DNA of 64,000 nt, from contig NW_006917092.1 of NCBI RefSeq assembly GCF_000516985.1, positions 388,619 to 452,618 of the forward strand, read 5' to 3'. The notes beneath the pieces are model-generated. The model was given only the letters and a program-made list of their open reading frames with translations, searched no databases and was not told the origin of the DNA. This DNA comes from Pestalotiopsis fici W106-1 (lineage: Eukaryota; Ascomycota; Sordariomycetes; Amphisphaeriales; Sporocadaceae). The translations under genes were made by a program, and so were the position numbers. This document shows positions 10,620-21,153 of the stretch, piece after piece. Within the stretch, counting starts at the first letter, position 1. Each line of letters opens with the position of its first letter.

Positions 10620-11682
10620 TCCTAATATCAATACTTTCATAATGCTGATTAGTTGTCCTTTGCACAGGAAGAAATGCGAGACTGTAGTAAATAGCCTGGC
10701 CTTGCATGCTACCAAACTCTAGGACAACTCGGGCCTATAGGCCGGGCAAATGATTGCTCTTGGCAAGGTCGCCTGGTAGGAACACCACGGAATTTGAGAC
10801 GTGTGGTCATCACTCTTCTGTGAGAATACACGGCGATTTCATATATTTGACACGACAACGCCGAGGAGTAAGATTTCCAAGACACATGAGAAGCCGGAAG
10901 CATGGAACCTCCACCATGTTCGAAATGTTTCCTTCCACAATACGTCAATGAACCTTCTGATCAGGTGGGACAGGATAAGTTTGCTCAGCTCGAAATTGAT
11001 CTTGAACATTGTGTTGGTAGAGCTGGAACCCCTGCGGTGATCTCAAGATGTCCTGAATGGCCTGCTGAGGTCCACGTACATTTCACGAGGGCCACGATGT
11101 AAATCTTGCACAAGGCATCGAATATCACGATGTTGACCTGTAACGTCGGTGAACAGAGTTGTATGTTGTTGTAAATGGTGCGATCAACCTAGTCGAAGAA
11201 GATTAGGATACCCTCTGCATCTTCCTAGCACTGCAGCATTGGAAGCAGAGCTCTGCTGGGGGGTTATTGAATGTCAATCTTGTTTTGGACAGAGGGCTCG
11301 TGTCTCCTGGATTGTTTATATCTCGCTTGAGGGGGCTCTTGGTAAAAAAATTATGGTGGAGTCATGTGTGATTTTGTTGGACGCAGTACATTGCTGCGAG
11401 CAAGCCCTTCCTGCTGATGAGCATTGCCAAGTTGTTTGTTCCCTGTCCCGAACTACCGACGGACATTCCTAGAGCAAATGCACACCCAGCCCAAATATTG
11501 AAGCGAGGAGCTCATTCTATGTTGGTATAAAGTGTAGACGCCAAACTCCTTCAAAGATCTTTTCCTAGCCTCAAATTCAAATCATGCCTCCAAAACGCCG
11601 ATAAATGCTTCTGACTTCATGGTGTCATTCATCTGACCAAGAAATGGCATATCAGCCATCAAGAAGGAACGGAACGGCCAAT
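10620..11682. other. Intergenic region, no supported gene
   Basis: Several short overlapping frames exist on both strands (for example ATG-initiated 10902-11102 plus, 66 codons). None shows a domain, a signal peptide or a second supporting exon. The right end is the 3' flank of the Rrp47-like gene. Confidence 0.45.
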
Positions 11683-12397
11683 TTAGGCTGCCTGCCTCGC
11701 CTTCTTGGCCTTTAACTTCTTGCCAATCTTTTCATACTTCTTTGCCCTCTTCTCCATCTTCTTGGCCAATGCCTTGGCCTCAGCCTTTTCTTGGGCAGCC
11801 CGCGCATCGACGGCGACCTCTGCTTCCGAGTCATCAGCGCTAGAATCCGAGTCGTCTTCATCTTTCTTGTCTGTCTCCTCTGGCTCTGCCTCGGCCTTGC
11901 GCTTGCCTCCGAGTTGGGCAGCCTTGATCGCGGCTCTGGCGCGCTCCTTGGCAATCATCTCGCTAAGCTTTGTGTTGACCTCCTTGTTGTCGGCCAGGTC
12001 AGCCCTGATGAAACGAATAGCTGCTTCCTTGTTGAGAGACTGGTCTGGCTTGGGCGGCGGGTTTTCAATGTTCTTGATCTTTTCAAAGTACTGTCGGATC
12101 CGCGTCAACTCTGTAAAGACGGCATGCTCTTTCGCATTCACGCCATTGAGTCGTAGAGATGCTGAGATACGTATTAGCTTTCGATCTGGACTAGGAGATG
12201 TAACGTGGAGGTAGCCTACAGAATAGCATCGACTCCAGCGCATATGCCACAAGGACATAGAGCTTGGACTTGTCTAGCAAAGGTAGCTTGGAGGCTACCT
12301 CGGGTAGACTGCCCAGTAGAGGCTCTAGGACTTCTTCAAGGTTGTCGATTTCGCCGTCGAGGCGCTCGAGCTGGGGTAGAATATCTGTGACATCCAT
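11683..12397 (-). CDS. Exosome cofactor Rrp47/Lrp1 (C1D family)
   Basis: Small nucleolar and nuclear protein of the Sas10/Utp3/C1D family. Its yeast counterpart Rrp47/Lrp1 binds and stabilises the exosome nuclease Rrp6 and acts in 3' processing of 5.8S rRNA, snoRNAs and snRNAs. Exon 1 is 12397-12220 and exon 2 is 12161-11683, with a 58-nt intron. They join in frame through MLFSSLRLNGVNAKEH to give 218 residues. The N-terminal 90 or so residues form the helical C1D domain (LERLDGEIDNLEEVLEPLL, then KLYVLVAYALESMLFSSLRL). This is followed by the typical RIRQYFEKIKNIENPPPKP and AAIRFIRADLADN. The tail is acidic, then lysine-rich (KKMEKRAKKYEKIGKKLK), as usual for RNA contact. The gene is head-to-head with the next one across about 0.6 kb. 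Confidence 0.9.
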
Positions 12398-12990
12398 CTT
12401 GGCCCTCGGTGCCGGCGAATGTGGTGGGCTAGGTCTTTGCGCTCGAACCGCTCGTCGCGATGATGGCAGTGATGGGTCTTTGGAGGCAACGGGTGCCGGG
12501 AAAAAAATGGCGGTAATTAGTGGCAGAATGCTTGGATGGATGCAGCACTGAGTGGTTTGCTGGCAGCGCTGCGTTACCTTAGCTCTTAGCTTTTAGGCCG
12601 ATAACGCGCGAGAAAGGCCTGAAATCGCGTGTCCAATCAAACACAACGGATTTGCCTTGAGTAGTAGTGGGTCTTCAGTCTCTGGCTACTGCAGATCCCT
12701 GGACTTCGGTTCATGTTTAGTTGTGAAAAAATGTCGCCGTCATGAAAGGACTGCAGTCCTTCACATTGAACAACCATTGAACTGCTCATTGACCACCGGA
12801 AGACCGTCACTTTGCCTCTGTATTACTTTTACTTGTATCATTCAGACCTTTCAGCATTCTTTTTCTCCGGTCCGGCGTACGGTTTCTTGTTTTCCGCCCA
12901 ATGGTTGCAGTTGTGCGGCTTCGGTAACCTCTTTGGCTGTCGCGCAGCACGCGTTCCCTTCTCTCATGCTCAAGCTATGAGATTCTCCCA
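12398..12990. other. Divergent promoter region, Rrp47 / mitochondrial KPR-like gene
   Basis: No gene seen. It contains a perfect 16-bp palindrome AAGGACTGCAGTCCTT at 12746-12761 and short upstream ATG frames before the next gene (for example ATG CTC AAG CTA TGA at 12968). The start of the following gene is unresolved, so a small 5' exon could lie here. Confidence 0.45.
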
Positions 12991-14589
12991 GTGATCCCAC
13001 GGCAATCCTCCAATCTGTCTTCACTTACTCTCCGACAGCCGCTTTCGCGGGCTTCTGCGCGAATACCTCACAGACACACAGCATGGCGCCGCGATAGCAT
13101 CTTGGCGGGCCGGGGGGCCACCAAGCAACCACTCTCGGCTGTGGCCGCCTCTTCCTCAGAGGTCTTTCATCTCGACCCTCCCCTCTACTTTCCTCCGACG
13201 CTTCAGACTCGATCAAACAATGCAAGGCTGAGTGTACCTTTCTACAGGCCCCCACCGCCAGTACCGACATATTTGCCACACGAAGAGCGGCCAGAGCCTG
13301 CCCCTTCCAAGACCGCGGCGAGCATGACCTTGCCAGAGTATGGCAAGGAGGAGTCCGAAGAGGCTCTGGCGTCACTTCGACTGTCAGAAAAGATTCACAT
13401 AATGGGATTCACGCGCGAAGCGAGATACATTACACATTGCCTCGCTGGGACCCCTGAGCTGCCACCGCCACAATTATTGGCGCATCAACGTGTCTTTGTC
13501 AACTCATGGGGCACAAGCCGGCGCAAGTTGACTGTGAGCAGCAGAGATGGCGGTCATGCCGACAATGAAATACTCATTCCTCAGTATATTGGAAAGTCTA
13601 GGAACCCGTGGCGCCCTGAACTCGAAATGCCCAGGCTCAAACATATCGACAACTTGATAATCAGCACCGCTGATAATGCCATCATTCCCGCGCTCATGAG
13701 AATTCGCGACAGCATCAACCAGGATACTACGATCTGTGTGATTACTCCTGGTCTAGGAATCGTTGAGTACTTGAACAAAGTCATATTTGAGGACCCGTCA
13801 ACACGGCCAAACTTCATTCTCGGATACTCGAGTCATTCTCTCCAGAATGATCCCAGAAACCCCAAGGACCCATATTCCCTAAGAATCCGAAAGCGTGGCA
13901 GGCTATTGCTATCTGGGCTCTCCTTTCCATCGGAAACAGAATCTGGTACCAGTGAAGTGGCAACGTGGGAACGTGTTGCGCGCCGCGCTCGAACCCAGCA
14001 CTTTCTCAAGCTCTTGGCCACGGTACCTGGTCTCGACACCACCAACTTGCCAATGGCAAAACTACTCCGTTATAAGCTACCACCCATGATATTCTCGTCC
14101 ATTGCAGATGCGATATCGGTCGCTCTCGGGTTTCCCTATGAACGCCTCGTCAATGACAGATATGCGCAGCGGCTGTGGCGGGAACTTTGGGAAGAGACAA
14201 TTGAAATCATTTCGGCATTACCAGAACTCAAATCGTCGCCCGAGGTTCTTTCCTATTTTACGGGGCACAACTTTGCCACAGAAGTCAATCGATACTTGCG
14301 TGCACAGCGAGGCCCGAGTCCGTGGGCAAAAATGGTTAGAAATGGACTGCCACTTCCGATACAGGGCTTAAACGGCTGGTTTGTGAAAAAGGCAGAGGAA
14401 CTTGGACTCAGCTCTGTTCATCACAGAGTCATGATGAATATGATTCGAGCGAAAGAAGCAACTCGGAAAGAAGAGCTCAAGTCAGATATTCCCCTGTACC
14501 GGTCATCGTACATGCTGGATACGGATTATCTAGAAAACGATGAAGAAGTGCCACGGCAACTCGTGCACGTTGTATATACCAACAAATAG
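12991..14589 (+). CDS. Ketopantoate reductase-fold mitochondrial protein (ApbA/PanE superfamily, degenerate)
   Basis: Frame of 532 residues. The 5' end is rich in Arg and Ser and almost free of acidic residues, as expected of a mitochondrial targeting presequence. The core resembles the ApbA/PanE superfamily: IHIMGFTREARYI where the Rossmann glycine loop should be, then IDNLIISTADNAIIPALMRI, TTICVITPGLGIVEYLNK and RPNFILGYSSHSL, matching the usual QNGLG and GxxSHG region. The usual GxGxxG is not intact, so NADPH binding may be lost. The yeast mitochondrial translation factor Cbs2 has been related to this fold, so a role in mitochondrial gene expression rather than pantothenate synthesis is possible (inference). 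The frame opens with GTG; the only in-frame ATG comes about 110 codons later, past the presequence. Either an upstream exon supplies the ATG or a non-AUG start is used. Confidence 0.7.
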   Translation: MIPRQSSNLSSLTLRQPLSRASARIPHRHTAWRRDSILAGRGATKQPLSAVAASSSEVFHLDPPLYFPPTLQTRSNNARLSVPFYRPPPPVPTYLPHEERPEPAPSKTAASMTLPEYGKEESEEALASLRLSEKIHIMGFTREARYITHCLAGTPELPPPQLLAHQRVFVNSWGTSRRKLTVSSRDGGHADNEILIPQYIGKSRNPWRPELEMPRLKHIDNLIISTADNAIIPALMRIRDSINQDTTICVITPGLGIVEYLNKVIFEDPSTRPNFILGYSSHSLQNDPRNPKDPYSLRIRKRGRLLLSGLSFPSETESGTSEVATWERVARRARTQHFLKLLATVPGLDTTNLPMAKLLRYKLPPMIFSSIADAISVALGFPYERLVNDRYAQRLWRELWEETIEIISALPELKSSPEVLSYFTGHNFATEVNRYLRAQRGPSPWAKMVRNGLPLPIQGLNGWFVKKAEELGLSSVHHRVMMNMIRAKEATRKEELKSDIPLYRSSYMLDTDYLENDEEVPRQLVHVVYTNK

Positions 14590-15028
14590 ACCAAGCAAGG
14601 TGATCCTATTGTATAGATAGAGAGGGTCACTTTTGCGATGTATCATCTTCTGCAATATAATGTACTTCATGACAGCACAGTCTTGGACTGAGATGTCTTG
14701 TTAATTCATGCCCTGTGTAAATGTCGAGTACATTGGTTGTAGTAAAATACCACTGATATCTTATAAAATCCTGTGACCAGGTTTTATAACGAGAGGATGT
14801 ATGGGGATAAACGCGTTTCTAAATCCGGGTGACAACTGGGAACCTGGTTCTGCTTTCCGGGATCTTATGCCTGTCCAAGTGCCAGGCTCTTATCATAAAA
14901 TGACCCCGCCATATTTTTCCAGGTCCCCATCATCGTGGTTAGGCAAGTTGAACCCCACACAATTCGCAGCCTACTCAGTATACGTCTTTCATACCTAAAC
15001 GTCACACATTTCACACAATACAGTGACC
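14590..15028. other. Intergenic region
   Basis: Holds the 3' flank of the previous gene and the PDCD5 promoter. No supported gene. Confidence 0.5.
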
Positions 15029-15599
15029 ATGGCTGACGCAGAACTCGACGCTGTAAGTAGGCAGATATGAAGACAATTAACCAGAGACAACAGCTAATGC
15101 CTTCTTGTCTCGCAGATTCGCAAAGCTCGTCTTGAGCAGCTCAAGGCGCAAGGTGGGGCATCTGGCGCCGGCAGCGCTGGAAGCGCGGGCGGAGGTCAGG
15201 GACAGAACCAGGAGGCGCAACAGCAGTACGTGGTCGATCATGTCTATCTTTTTAATAGCCAGCATCCCACGGTGTCTTGAGATATCCCAAAGCTAACTCT
15301 ACATTCCTCAAAACAGAGCAGAGTCCGAAGCACGCAGCCACATCCTGAACCAGATCCTGCATCCCGAGGCGGCCGACCGTTTGGGCCGCATCCGGCTCGT
15401 CAGGGAGGACCGCGCCACCGACGTCGAGAACCGGCTGATTATGCTCGCCCGGAGTGGACAGCTGCGCCAAAAAGTCACCGAAGAGCAGCTCAAGGAGTTG
15501 CTCGAGGCTGTTGCCGAGACCTCGCGCGAAAAGGAGAAGATTGTCGTGACCCGAAGGAAGGGCTGGGAGGATGAGGACGATGACGACTTTTTCGACTAA
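15029..15599 (+). CDS. PDCD5-family DNA-binding protein (TFAR19 homologue)
   Basis: Homologue of human PDCD5 and yeast Ymr074c, small conserved eukaryotic/archaeal proteins linked to DNA binding, apoptosis-like responses and chaperonin (CCT) binding. Three exons, 15029-15052, 15116-15225 and 15317-15599, join in frame to 138 residues. The first exon codes only for MADAELDA. Family signatures are clear: IRKARLEQLKAQ at the N-terminus, a Gly/Ser/Gln linker, then RSHILNQILHPEAADRLGRI, ENRLIMLARSGQLRQKVTEE and QLKELLEAV. The acidic end (RRKGWEDEDDDDFFD) closes the protein. The linker GASGAGSAGSAGGGQG is an expansion relative to the roughly 125-residue norm. The micro-exon start is common for this gene in fungi. 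Its 3' end converges on coq4. Confidence 0.93.
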
Positions 15600-15954
15600 A
15601 CAATCTTGCAGCGAGTGGTTCTCGGACGACTGGAGATGCTGTTTTACGATGTGAATGGCGATGCACCGTCGTCTCAATCGATCAAGCGCCTCAGACATCG
15701 ACCAGCCCGAACGATTCGAGTGAAGGAAAAGAAAAGAAAAAAAGGAGATGAAAGTTTGAGCGCTGAACAATCAATCGTGACAGCAAGGCATGGCATATGG
15801 CGTTGTTTTCCTATAACAAAAGAACAAGGGGTCTAATTTTGGTATTCCCGTTCTTAATACTACATGATTTACAGCTATTACACAGCTTTTGGTTCTATAT
15901 GACGACGTCCCCCGATACCTCGATTGCTTGGAGCCGACTATTGCAGCATCAAAT
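15600..15954. other. Convergent 3' flanks, PDCD5 / COQ4
   Basis: No gene seen; short purine-rich stretch (AAAGAAAAGAAAAAAAGG) near 15725-15745. Confidence 0.5.
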
Positions 15955-16899
15955 TTACGCAGCATTCGCGACATCACCCATGGCCTTTCCTGCCTCTTTT
16001 CTCCTCTTGCGGTCTTCCTTTTCCTTCTTGCGGGTTTCTCTCAGATCAGGCGGCCTTTCAATGCCGAGGCGTTTTCTCAGAGCCTCGCAGTCCGTCTCCA
16101 TTTCTTCTTCCCAGTATATGTTGATGACCTCTTGACTTCTCATGCCGTTTCGCAGCGCCCAGGGACCGTACACCTCCCAAAACCTCTTTCGCTCACTCGG
16201 CTTCATGGTGCCGACGGCCAGGCAGGCAAAGCCCGTCATGGGCAGCAGGGTGTTGGCAAACTCAAAGGCCTTGAGGGCAACCTCGCCCTCACGAACGATG
16301 GGCAGGCCCGTGAGTGCGTGGTAGAAATCGTGCGACTCGCGGTACCGCTGCATAACGTAGGCACACTCCTCGTCGTCAATGTAGCGCACGTCGGCGCGGG
16401 TATCCGGGCTGACGCCCTCGCGGTCCAGCCACGCCACGTAGTTGCCGCCCACCGTGGTCGGCGGCAGCGTCCGCAGGTACGGCAGGTCGAGGGACTGCGA
16501 TGTGATGCGCGGCCGGTCGCGCAGGATGCGTCGTCCCGTCGGGTCCGATAGCATGGCCCGTCGTAGCCGATAAATAAAGTAGGGTGTTGCGGTCGTCTCG
16601 CCGCAAGTCGCGATTAGGTCTGCTCGATATGGGTTTATGAGCGAGCCGATGCCGGAGCCCAGGGCCAGAGCGAAGCGCTCGACTTTGGTGAGCGGGACAT
16701 GGCCGGGATAACTTGGTGCTGGCCGGTTCAGTACAGAGAAGAATGCTGTCTCTTGATGTTGTAGCTGCGATTGTCTTACCGGCACACGGCCAGACTCTTG
16801 TAAGTGGGATGTTGACGTCGCGGCGGTAGGGAGTATTGACGTTGACCGGGGACTCGGTCGGCGCAGGACCGCCCGTAGAGGTTGAGTTGACGCCTTCAT
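15955..16899 (-). CDS. Ubiquinone biosynthesis protein Coq4, mitochondrial
   Basis: Peripheral protein of the mitochondrial inner membrane, needed to assemble the multi-enzyme complex that makes coenzyme Q. Recent work on the family assigns it an oxidative decarboxylation of the ring precursor. Single exon, 314 residues. The first 50 or so residues are Arg/Ser-rich with almost no acidic residues, a mitochondrial presequence. The core contains the family's zinc-binding motif, seen here as [11 protein letters not shown] (His190, Asp191, His194) followed by a conserved Glu, plus [33 protein letters not shown] and the C-terminal [20 protein letters not shown]. The tail is lysine/glutamate-rich. 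It shares a divergent promoter with a Mix17-like mitochondrial protein, so two mitochondrial proteins are transcribed from one spacer. Confidence 0.95.
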   Translation of the reverse strand: MKASTQPLRAVLRRPSPRSTSILPTAATSTSHLQESGRVPVRQSQLQHQETAFFSVLNRPAPSYPGHVPLTKVERFALALGSGIGSLINPYRADLIATCGETTATPYFIYRLRRAMLSDPTGRRILRDRPRITSQSLDLPYLRTLPPTTVGGNYVAWLDREGVSPDTRADVRYIDDEECAYVMQRYRESHDFYHALTGLPIVREGEVALKAFEFANTLLPMTGFACLAVGTMKPSERKRFWEVYGPWALRNGMRSQEVINIYWEEEMETDCEALRKRLGIERPPDLRETRKKEKEDRKRRKEAGKAMGDVANAA

Positions 16900-17390
16900 G
16901 ATACCCGCGCGCTACTGAATTCGAGCATCCGAATCACTGCAACTTCTCCCGTCAATCTCTCAAAGTGATATTGCAGTGATTAGCTCCGTCATACGAGCAT
17001 CACCAGAGAGCTCTTAGAAAGTTGCGATAACGATAGTGCACTAAACCGTAGGGGTCCAGACTTCCATATGCATCTAAACGCTGCGCGAGATCCCGGCACC
17101 TCGGGGACGGTGGAGTGCTTTGAGTGCCCTGAGCTGACCTCACGTGGCCCTGTAATTGGCCACTGGCTGCTTTTTAGCGTTTGGCTGCTAGAGCTTTCTG
17201 GTTGCTTTTCCATGGGAATCTCCGTCTCGGTCAACAATTTGCCTACGCCGGCGGGATCTAGTTATTGGCCTTAAAGCCGAACTTGTTTTCTGCCAACGTT
17301 TTCTACATTTCACAACAACCACGTCTCTGCATCTCACCTCTGCCGTCGTCTTTAACGCAAGTCACAACCACACACACACACATTCACAAA
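16900..17390. promoter_or_regulatory. Divergent promoter of COQ4 and MIX17-like gene
   Basis: About 490 bp between two mitochondrial genes. ATTGG (CCAAT on the minus strand) occurs at 17155-17159 and 17264-17268. CCAAT is the known core site of the HAP/CBC factor that controls respiratory genes in fungi. A short CA run (about 17369-17381) sits in the Mix17 leader just before the ATG. Function is inferred. Confidence 0.45.
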
Positions 17391-18011
17391 ATGCCTCGCC
17401 AAAGATCCGCCGGCCGTCCTGCCCCCGCCCGCCCTACTGTGGCTCCCCGCGCTGCTCCCGCTCCCCAGGCGCAACAGACCCGGCCCGCGGCTACATATGC
17501 TCCTGCTCAGGCTCCTCCTCAGCAGCATGCTGCCCCGGCTCCTGCCCAGTCGCAGGGCCCCGGTCTCTTTGGTCAGATGGCCAGCACTGCTGCGTAAGTG
17601 ATTTGATTCTTTCCGGCGCATGAGGAACTTGAGATTGCGCAGACTGGGGAATGTACGCGATGGATATATGTTCGCTCCCCGGAAAACGCTACAATCCCTG
17701 GCCTAAAGATGTATTCTTGACTATATCGCGGCACTGCTAACGTGGTTCTTCTCAACAGCGGTGTAGCAGTCGGTTCCTCAATCGGCCACGCCATTGGTGG
17801 CTTCTTCTCCGGCGGTTCCTCTGCTCCCGAGGCCGCCGCGCCGGTCCAGTCCCAGCAGACCAACAACAGCGAATGGGGCAACAACTGCGCCGGTGCCACC
17901 CAGAGCTTCACAAAGTGCATGGACGACCACTCGGGCAACATGCAGATCTGCGGCTGGTACCTTGAGCAGCTCAAGGCCTGCCAGGCTGCTGCTACCCAGT
18001 ACACCTCGTAA
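17391..18011 (+). CDS. Mix17/CHCHD2-like twin CX9C mitochondrial protein
   Basis: Intermembrane-space protein of the Mix17 (Mic17)/CHCHD2-CHCHD10 family, imported through the Mia40 disulfide relay and linked to respiration and mitochondrial integrity. Two exons, 17391-17593 and 17759-18011, give 151 residues. The N-terminus is Pro/Ala/Gln-rich and basic (RQRSAGRPAPARP). A glycine-rich hydrophobic segment (VAVGSSIGHAIGGFFSG) follows, the conserved hallmark of the family. The C-terminal CHCH domain has CAGATQSFTKC and CGWYLEQLKAC, each with nine residues between the cysteines. The intron interrupts the protein just before the glycine-rich segment. The ATG follows a pyrimidine/CA-rich leader. 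It pairs with coq4 across a shared promoter. Confidence 0.93.
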
Positions 18012-18512
18012 GGTCGAGTCAGTATCTACAGGCTGCGGCTTTTGCGCATTGTCTCTGGCATGATGTGTCGTACCGGTAGCCTGAACTGGTATAGGCACTA
18101 GACATGGCGACTGGTATTATCAATCACGGGCTTGTGCTGTTTTCTACTATAGTAGCATTTGACTTGAAGCATGGCATGGCTTGAAGGGTCATTTTATGTA
18201 AACTCTATCATTACACAATGCTTGGCCAACTCGGGGCTACAAAAGCCGTAATGAATGGACTGGAGGAATTTAAGTGAAAGGAATCCCTCCTCTTGTACAA
18301 CAGAAAGGAAAAAGGGCTAAAAAAAAATCAATATACCCAAAACTACGCATTTGCCACGTAGTTTCAGTTTTGCTGACTCGGCGCCAAACCATGCTCGTAA
18401 TGTGCTCAAGTGATACCATTCACGCCAATATATCTCATGTATTAATGTTATATTAGTATCCATGCATCATCGCCGTTGATAATATAATATGTCAAGTTTC
18501 CATGCTATAGCT
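18012..18512. other. Convergent 3' flanks, MIX17-like / UBX gene
   Basis: AT-rich, no gene seen. Confidence 0.5.
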
Positions 18513-20073
18513 TTAATGCTCTTCTTGGTTGTCTTCATCATTTCTGGGCTCAAAATTCAACTGCCAAAAATTAGTCTAGCCCCATAATATACGAAGAAGC
18601 GTGTCACTTACTGAATTACCATTGTATAATTGCTGATCGCGCCTCCGGTCGTCCGGGTTTTGGAAGCCTCTGATCCTCTGGTCCTGCCCGCGTGCTGTCG
18701 AGTCCTGACCGTTGAGGTTATCCATGGCAACGCCTTGCCTGGTCTCGTCGGGGTGTGATCGTCCGGCGCCAACAAATGTCAATGGAAAGGCTATAATCAT
18801 GGAGAGCAGTGCATATAGACCCGACCAAGCACGGAACAGCACGCCACCAGTCTGTTGGAATGCCGTCGCTACCCTCACCCGGGGAACCAATACGATCGTC
18901 GCCGAGGGAGAGAGTCCTAGATCTCCAAGACTGTCTGCCTCTTCGGCCGGCTCGACTGCCTTGTTGGGTAGTGGCGTCAAAACGATCCGGAACGTATACG
19001 GCTCGTCGCTGTCTGTCCGATTCTCATCAATCCATTCTCTAACCTCCTTGCCCAACTTTGCATCAGTGGGAAAGCGATTCCGGATAGTCGAGCCATCGAG
19101 CAGACGAATTTGAAGACTGCAGTGGGTCCCAAAGCTACGGGCCGGAAGCGGAATTTCTTCGATATGCTGAGGCTTTACTGAAGCGCCGTCGTCCTCTGCT
19201 GCCGCCAGAAGCAGCCGGGCCTGCCGCTCCTGGGCCTCGCGCTCCCGCCTCTCGCGCTTGTCGTCCTCAATGCGTCGGAGGATGCGCTGACGCTCGTCGC
19301 GCTCGTCCTGCTTCTTCTTGCGCAGCAGATTGGCATACTTGCTCTCGGCGGCCTTGATCTTGGAACTCTCGGCGGCGTCTTCCCCTTGTTCGGCGGCGCG
19401 GCGCTCCTCGGCGCGCTTCTTGGCTTCGGCCTTGGCTGCTTGCTCCTTGGCCTTCTTATCGGCTTCCAGACGGGCGGCGCGCTCGACTAGGAGTGCTTGT
19501 ACCTGAGGCGAGGCCAGAGATTCCTGATCGGGGCTATTACTTTCGCCCGCCGTGGTCACCTGTTGCGGTGCTGATTGTGGTGCTTGAGCACTGGATCCCG
19601 CGAGCGTCCGGTTTACTCTGCGCAAAAACTCCTCCCTTGTCGTACCTGCTGCAATATACTCCTTGAGTTGACCATTTCTATCATGATGTAAGTAAATTGT
19701 GATCCAGCGTAGTCACGACAAAACGTGTCCCCAAGATGACACATACTCAATGATGACGACGGTGGGCTTTCGCGGCACTGGGAATAGCGCCTCGAGGTAC
19801 CCCGCCTCTGTTGACCCAGCCTGCAACCGCAAGGTCACGGCATGCGTTTGGAGGTGTGTTTTGACCGTGTCCTCGGTGAGAAATTCAGTCTCCCATTGCT
19901 GGCTCTCCTCTTCGCCATCTGCCAAGGCTGTGTTAGCTGATCGTGCTCATGTCCCTGTTAAGCTATGCTGGAGAAGGGGGATGCGTTTCCCTACCTGTAA
20001 CAAAGCATACGACTTGCTTTGACTGCTGGAGAGCGGTAGAGATGCCCTCTTCCAAAGTCCCTGCAAAGAACAT
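18513..20073 (-). CDS. UBX domain protein, UBXN4/erasin type
   Basis: Likely Cdc48/p97 adaptor at the ER or nuclear membrane, acting in ubiquitin-dependent degradation. Four exons, 20073-19995, 19918-19747, 19677-18612 and 18560-18513, join in frame to 454 residues. The N-terminal 100 or so residues form a thioredoxin-like UAS domain (MFFAGTLEEGISTALQQSK, then VCFVTDGEEESQQWE and KPTVVIIENGQLKEYI). A long charged coiled coil follows. The UBX fold (roughly residues 263-353) starts at CSLQIRLLDGSTIRNRF. A hydrophobic segment near residues 360-388 (LYALLSMIIAFPLTFVG) should insert in or lie on the membrane, as in UBXN4. The last exon is tiny and completes the typical YNGNSLNFEPR ending; reading through the intron instead would give a wrong C-terminus. 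CCTGCAG-rich GC sequence lies upstream. Convergent with the Mix17-like gene. Confidence 0.9.
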
Positions 20074-21153
20074 CTTTTCAAACGTGACTTCTTTTGGGAG
20101 ATATGATATTATTCCCGGGGTCTGTTAATGATGAGCTGGCAGCTTTGAGGGTGTCTTGTTTAGATGTTTGGTAAGCACCTTGCAGTCTGTCAGGGATCCC
20201 TGCAGGGTGTTACCACGGCCCACGGGGGTAGCGCTTGGGTAGTGCCAACCTAGGGGCTACCTTAGCCGCTGGCAGCTTCAAAGTAAGGTACAAGACAAAA
20301 TCTCAAAAATCAGTCAGTGCAACTCAATCTTGTGGGAAAAGTTATTGACTTGATTCATGCGGCCTGCACATTAATACGCACATGCAGTGGGCGCTATCAA
20401 TCTGGCTGACGAGGAGTTTTGCTGCATCTCACGTGGTTATATCGTGGCAATCTGCTAGAGAGATTCCTCTTAGCACTCTCTAAATTTTGTGTATAAGGAT
20501 GACTACTAGGTATACGAGTTATACATGTCCACATGTAGGCAGGTGTACGAGCGTTGTGGTATTCCTACAGGCATATGTCGGTAGTTTGTAATCACCCCAA
20601 TCTGCAATTCCAGCTGTGGCAAGCTGTCGCCCGACAAGGGGGAAAGAAGCATGACGGTGTAAGCAGGCCTTTTCTCGTCCTCGGCTAATATGCTGAATGC
20701 GACCACAGTTCTATCCCTCGTTTATGAATTGCAATCGTCGGTAACGCTAGAAAGGACTCAGTGAATGATGGTACTTTGGAGTCAACAGTTCAAGTTATCA
20801 CGGCCATCGTTGGCGTCCCTGTTCAATGTTGGGCAAGCTCTAGGACCAGGGCGGAAGCTATTCTCTTCCCCTGTGTGAATACAAAATCTCACTACGCTCG
20901 CCCAATAAGGCAACCGTGGTGCTCAGCCGCATTGTAGAAAGGCTGAGCAGCCTGCGTCCTCAATGCCCCCGCCTGCAAGATATGATCTCGACAACACATT
21001 TCTTCGCCAACAACACGTCCTGAACGTACCAAGTACACGAAGCACGGGCTCCAGTGGCCATTCAAATCGACTCTGACATCGATTCTCTTTTGGCACAAAT
21101 GGGATGAACATCCACGACCATTTGTAGGCGCATAGCCGACCAAACCCCGCACG
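20074..21153. other. Divergent spacer, UBX gene / NACHT-ankyrin gene
   Basis: About 1.1 kb. It contains GGCTACCTTAGCCGCTGG at about 20255-20272, which resembles a sequence at 53734-53752. Minus-strand frames at 20506-20706 and 20892-21309 overlap the start of the next gene and carry no domain. Confidence 0.45.

Noticed and set aside
10902..11472. Cys-containing short frames, possible small secreted proteins
   Set aside because: No signal peptide and irregular cysteine spacing; probably chance.
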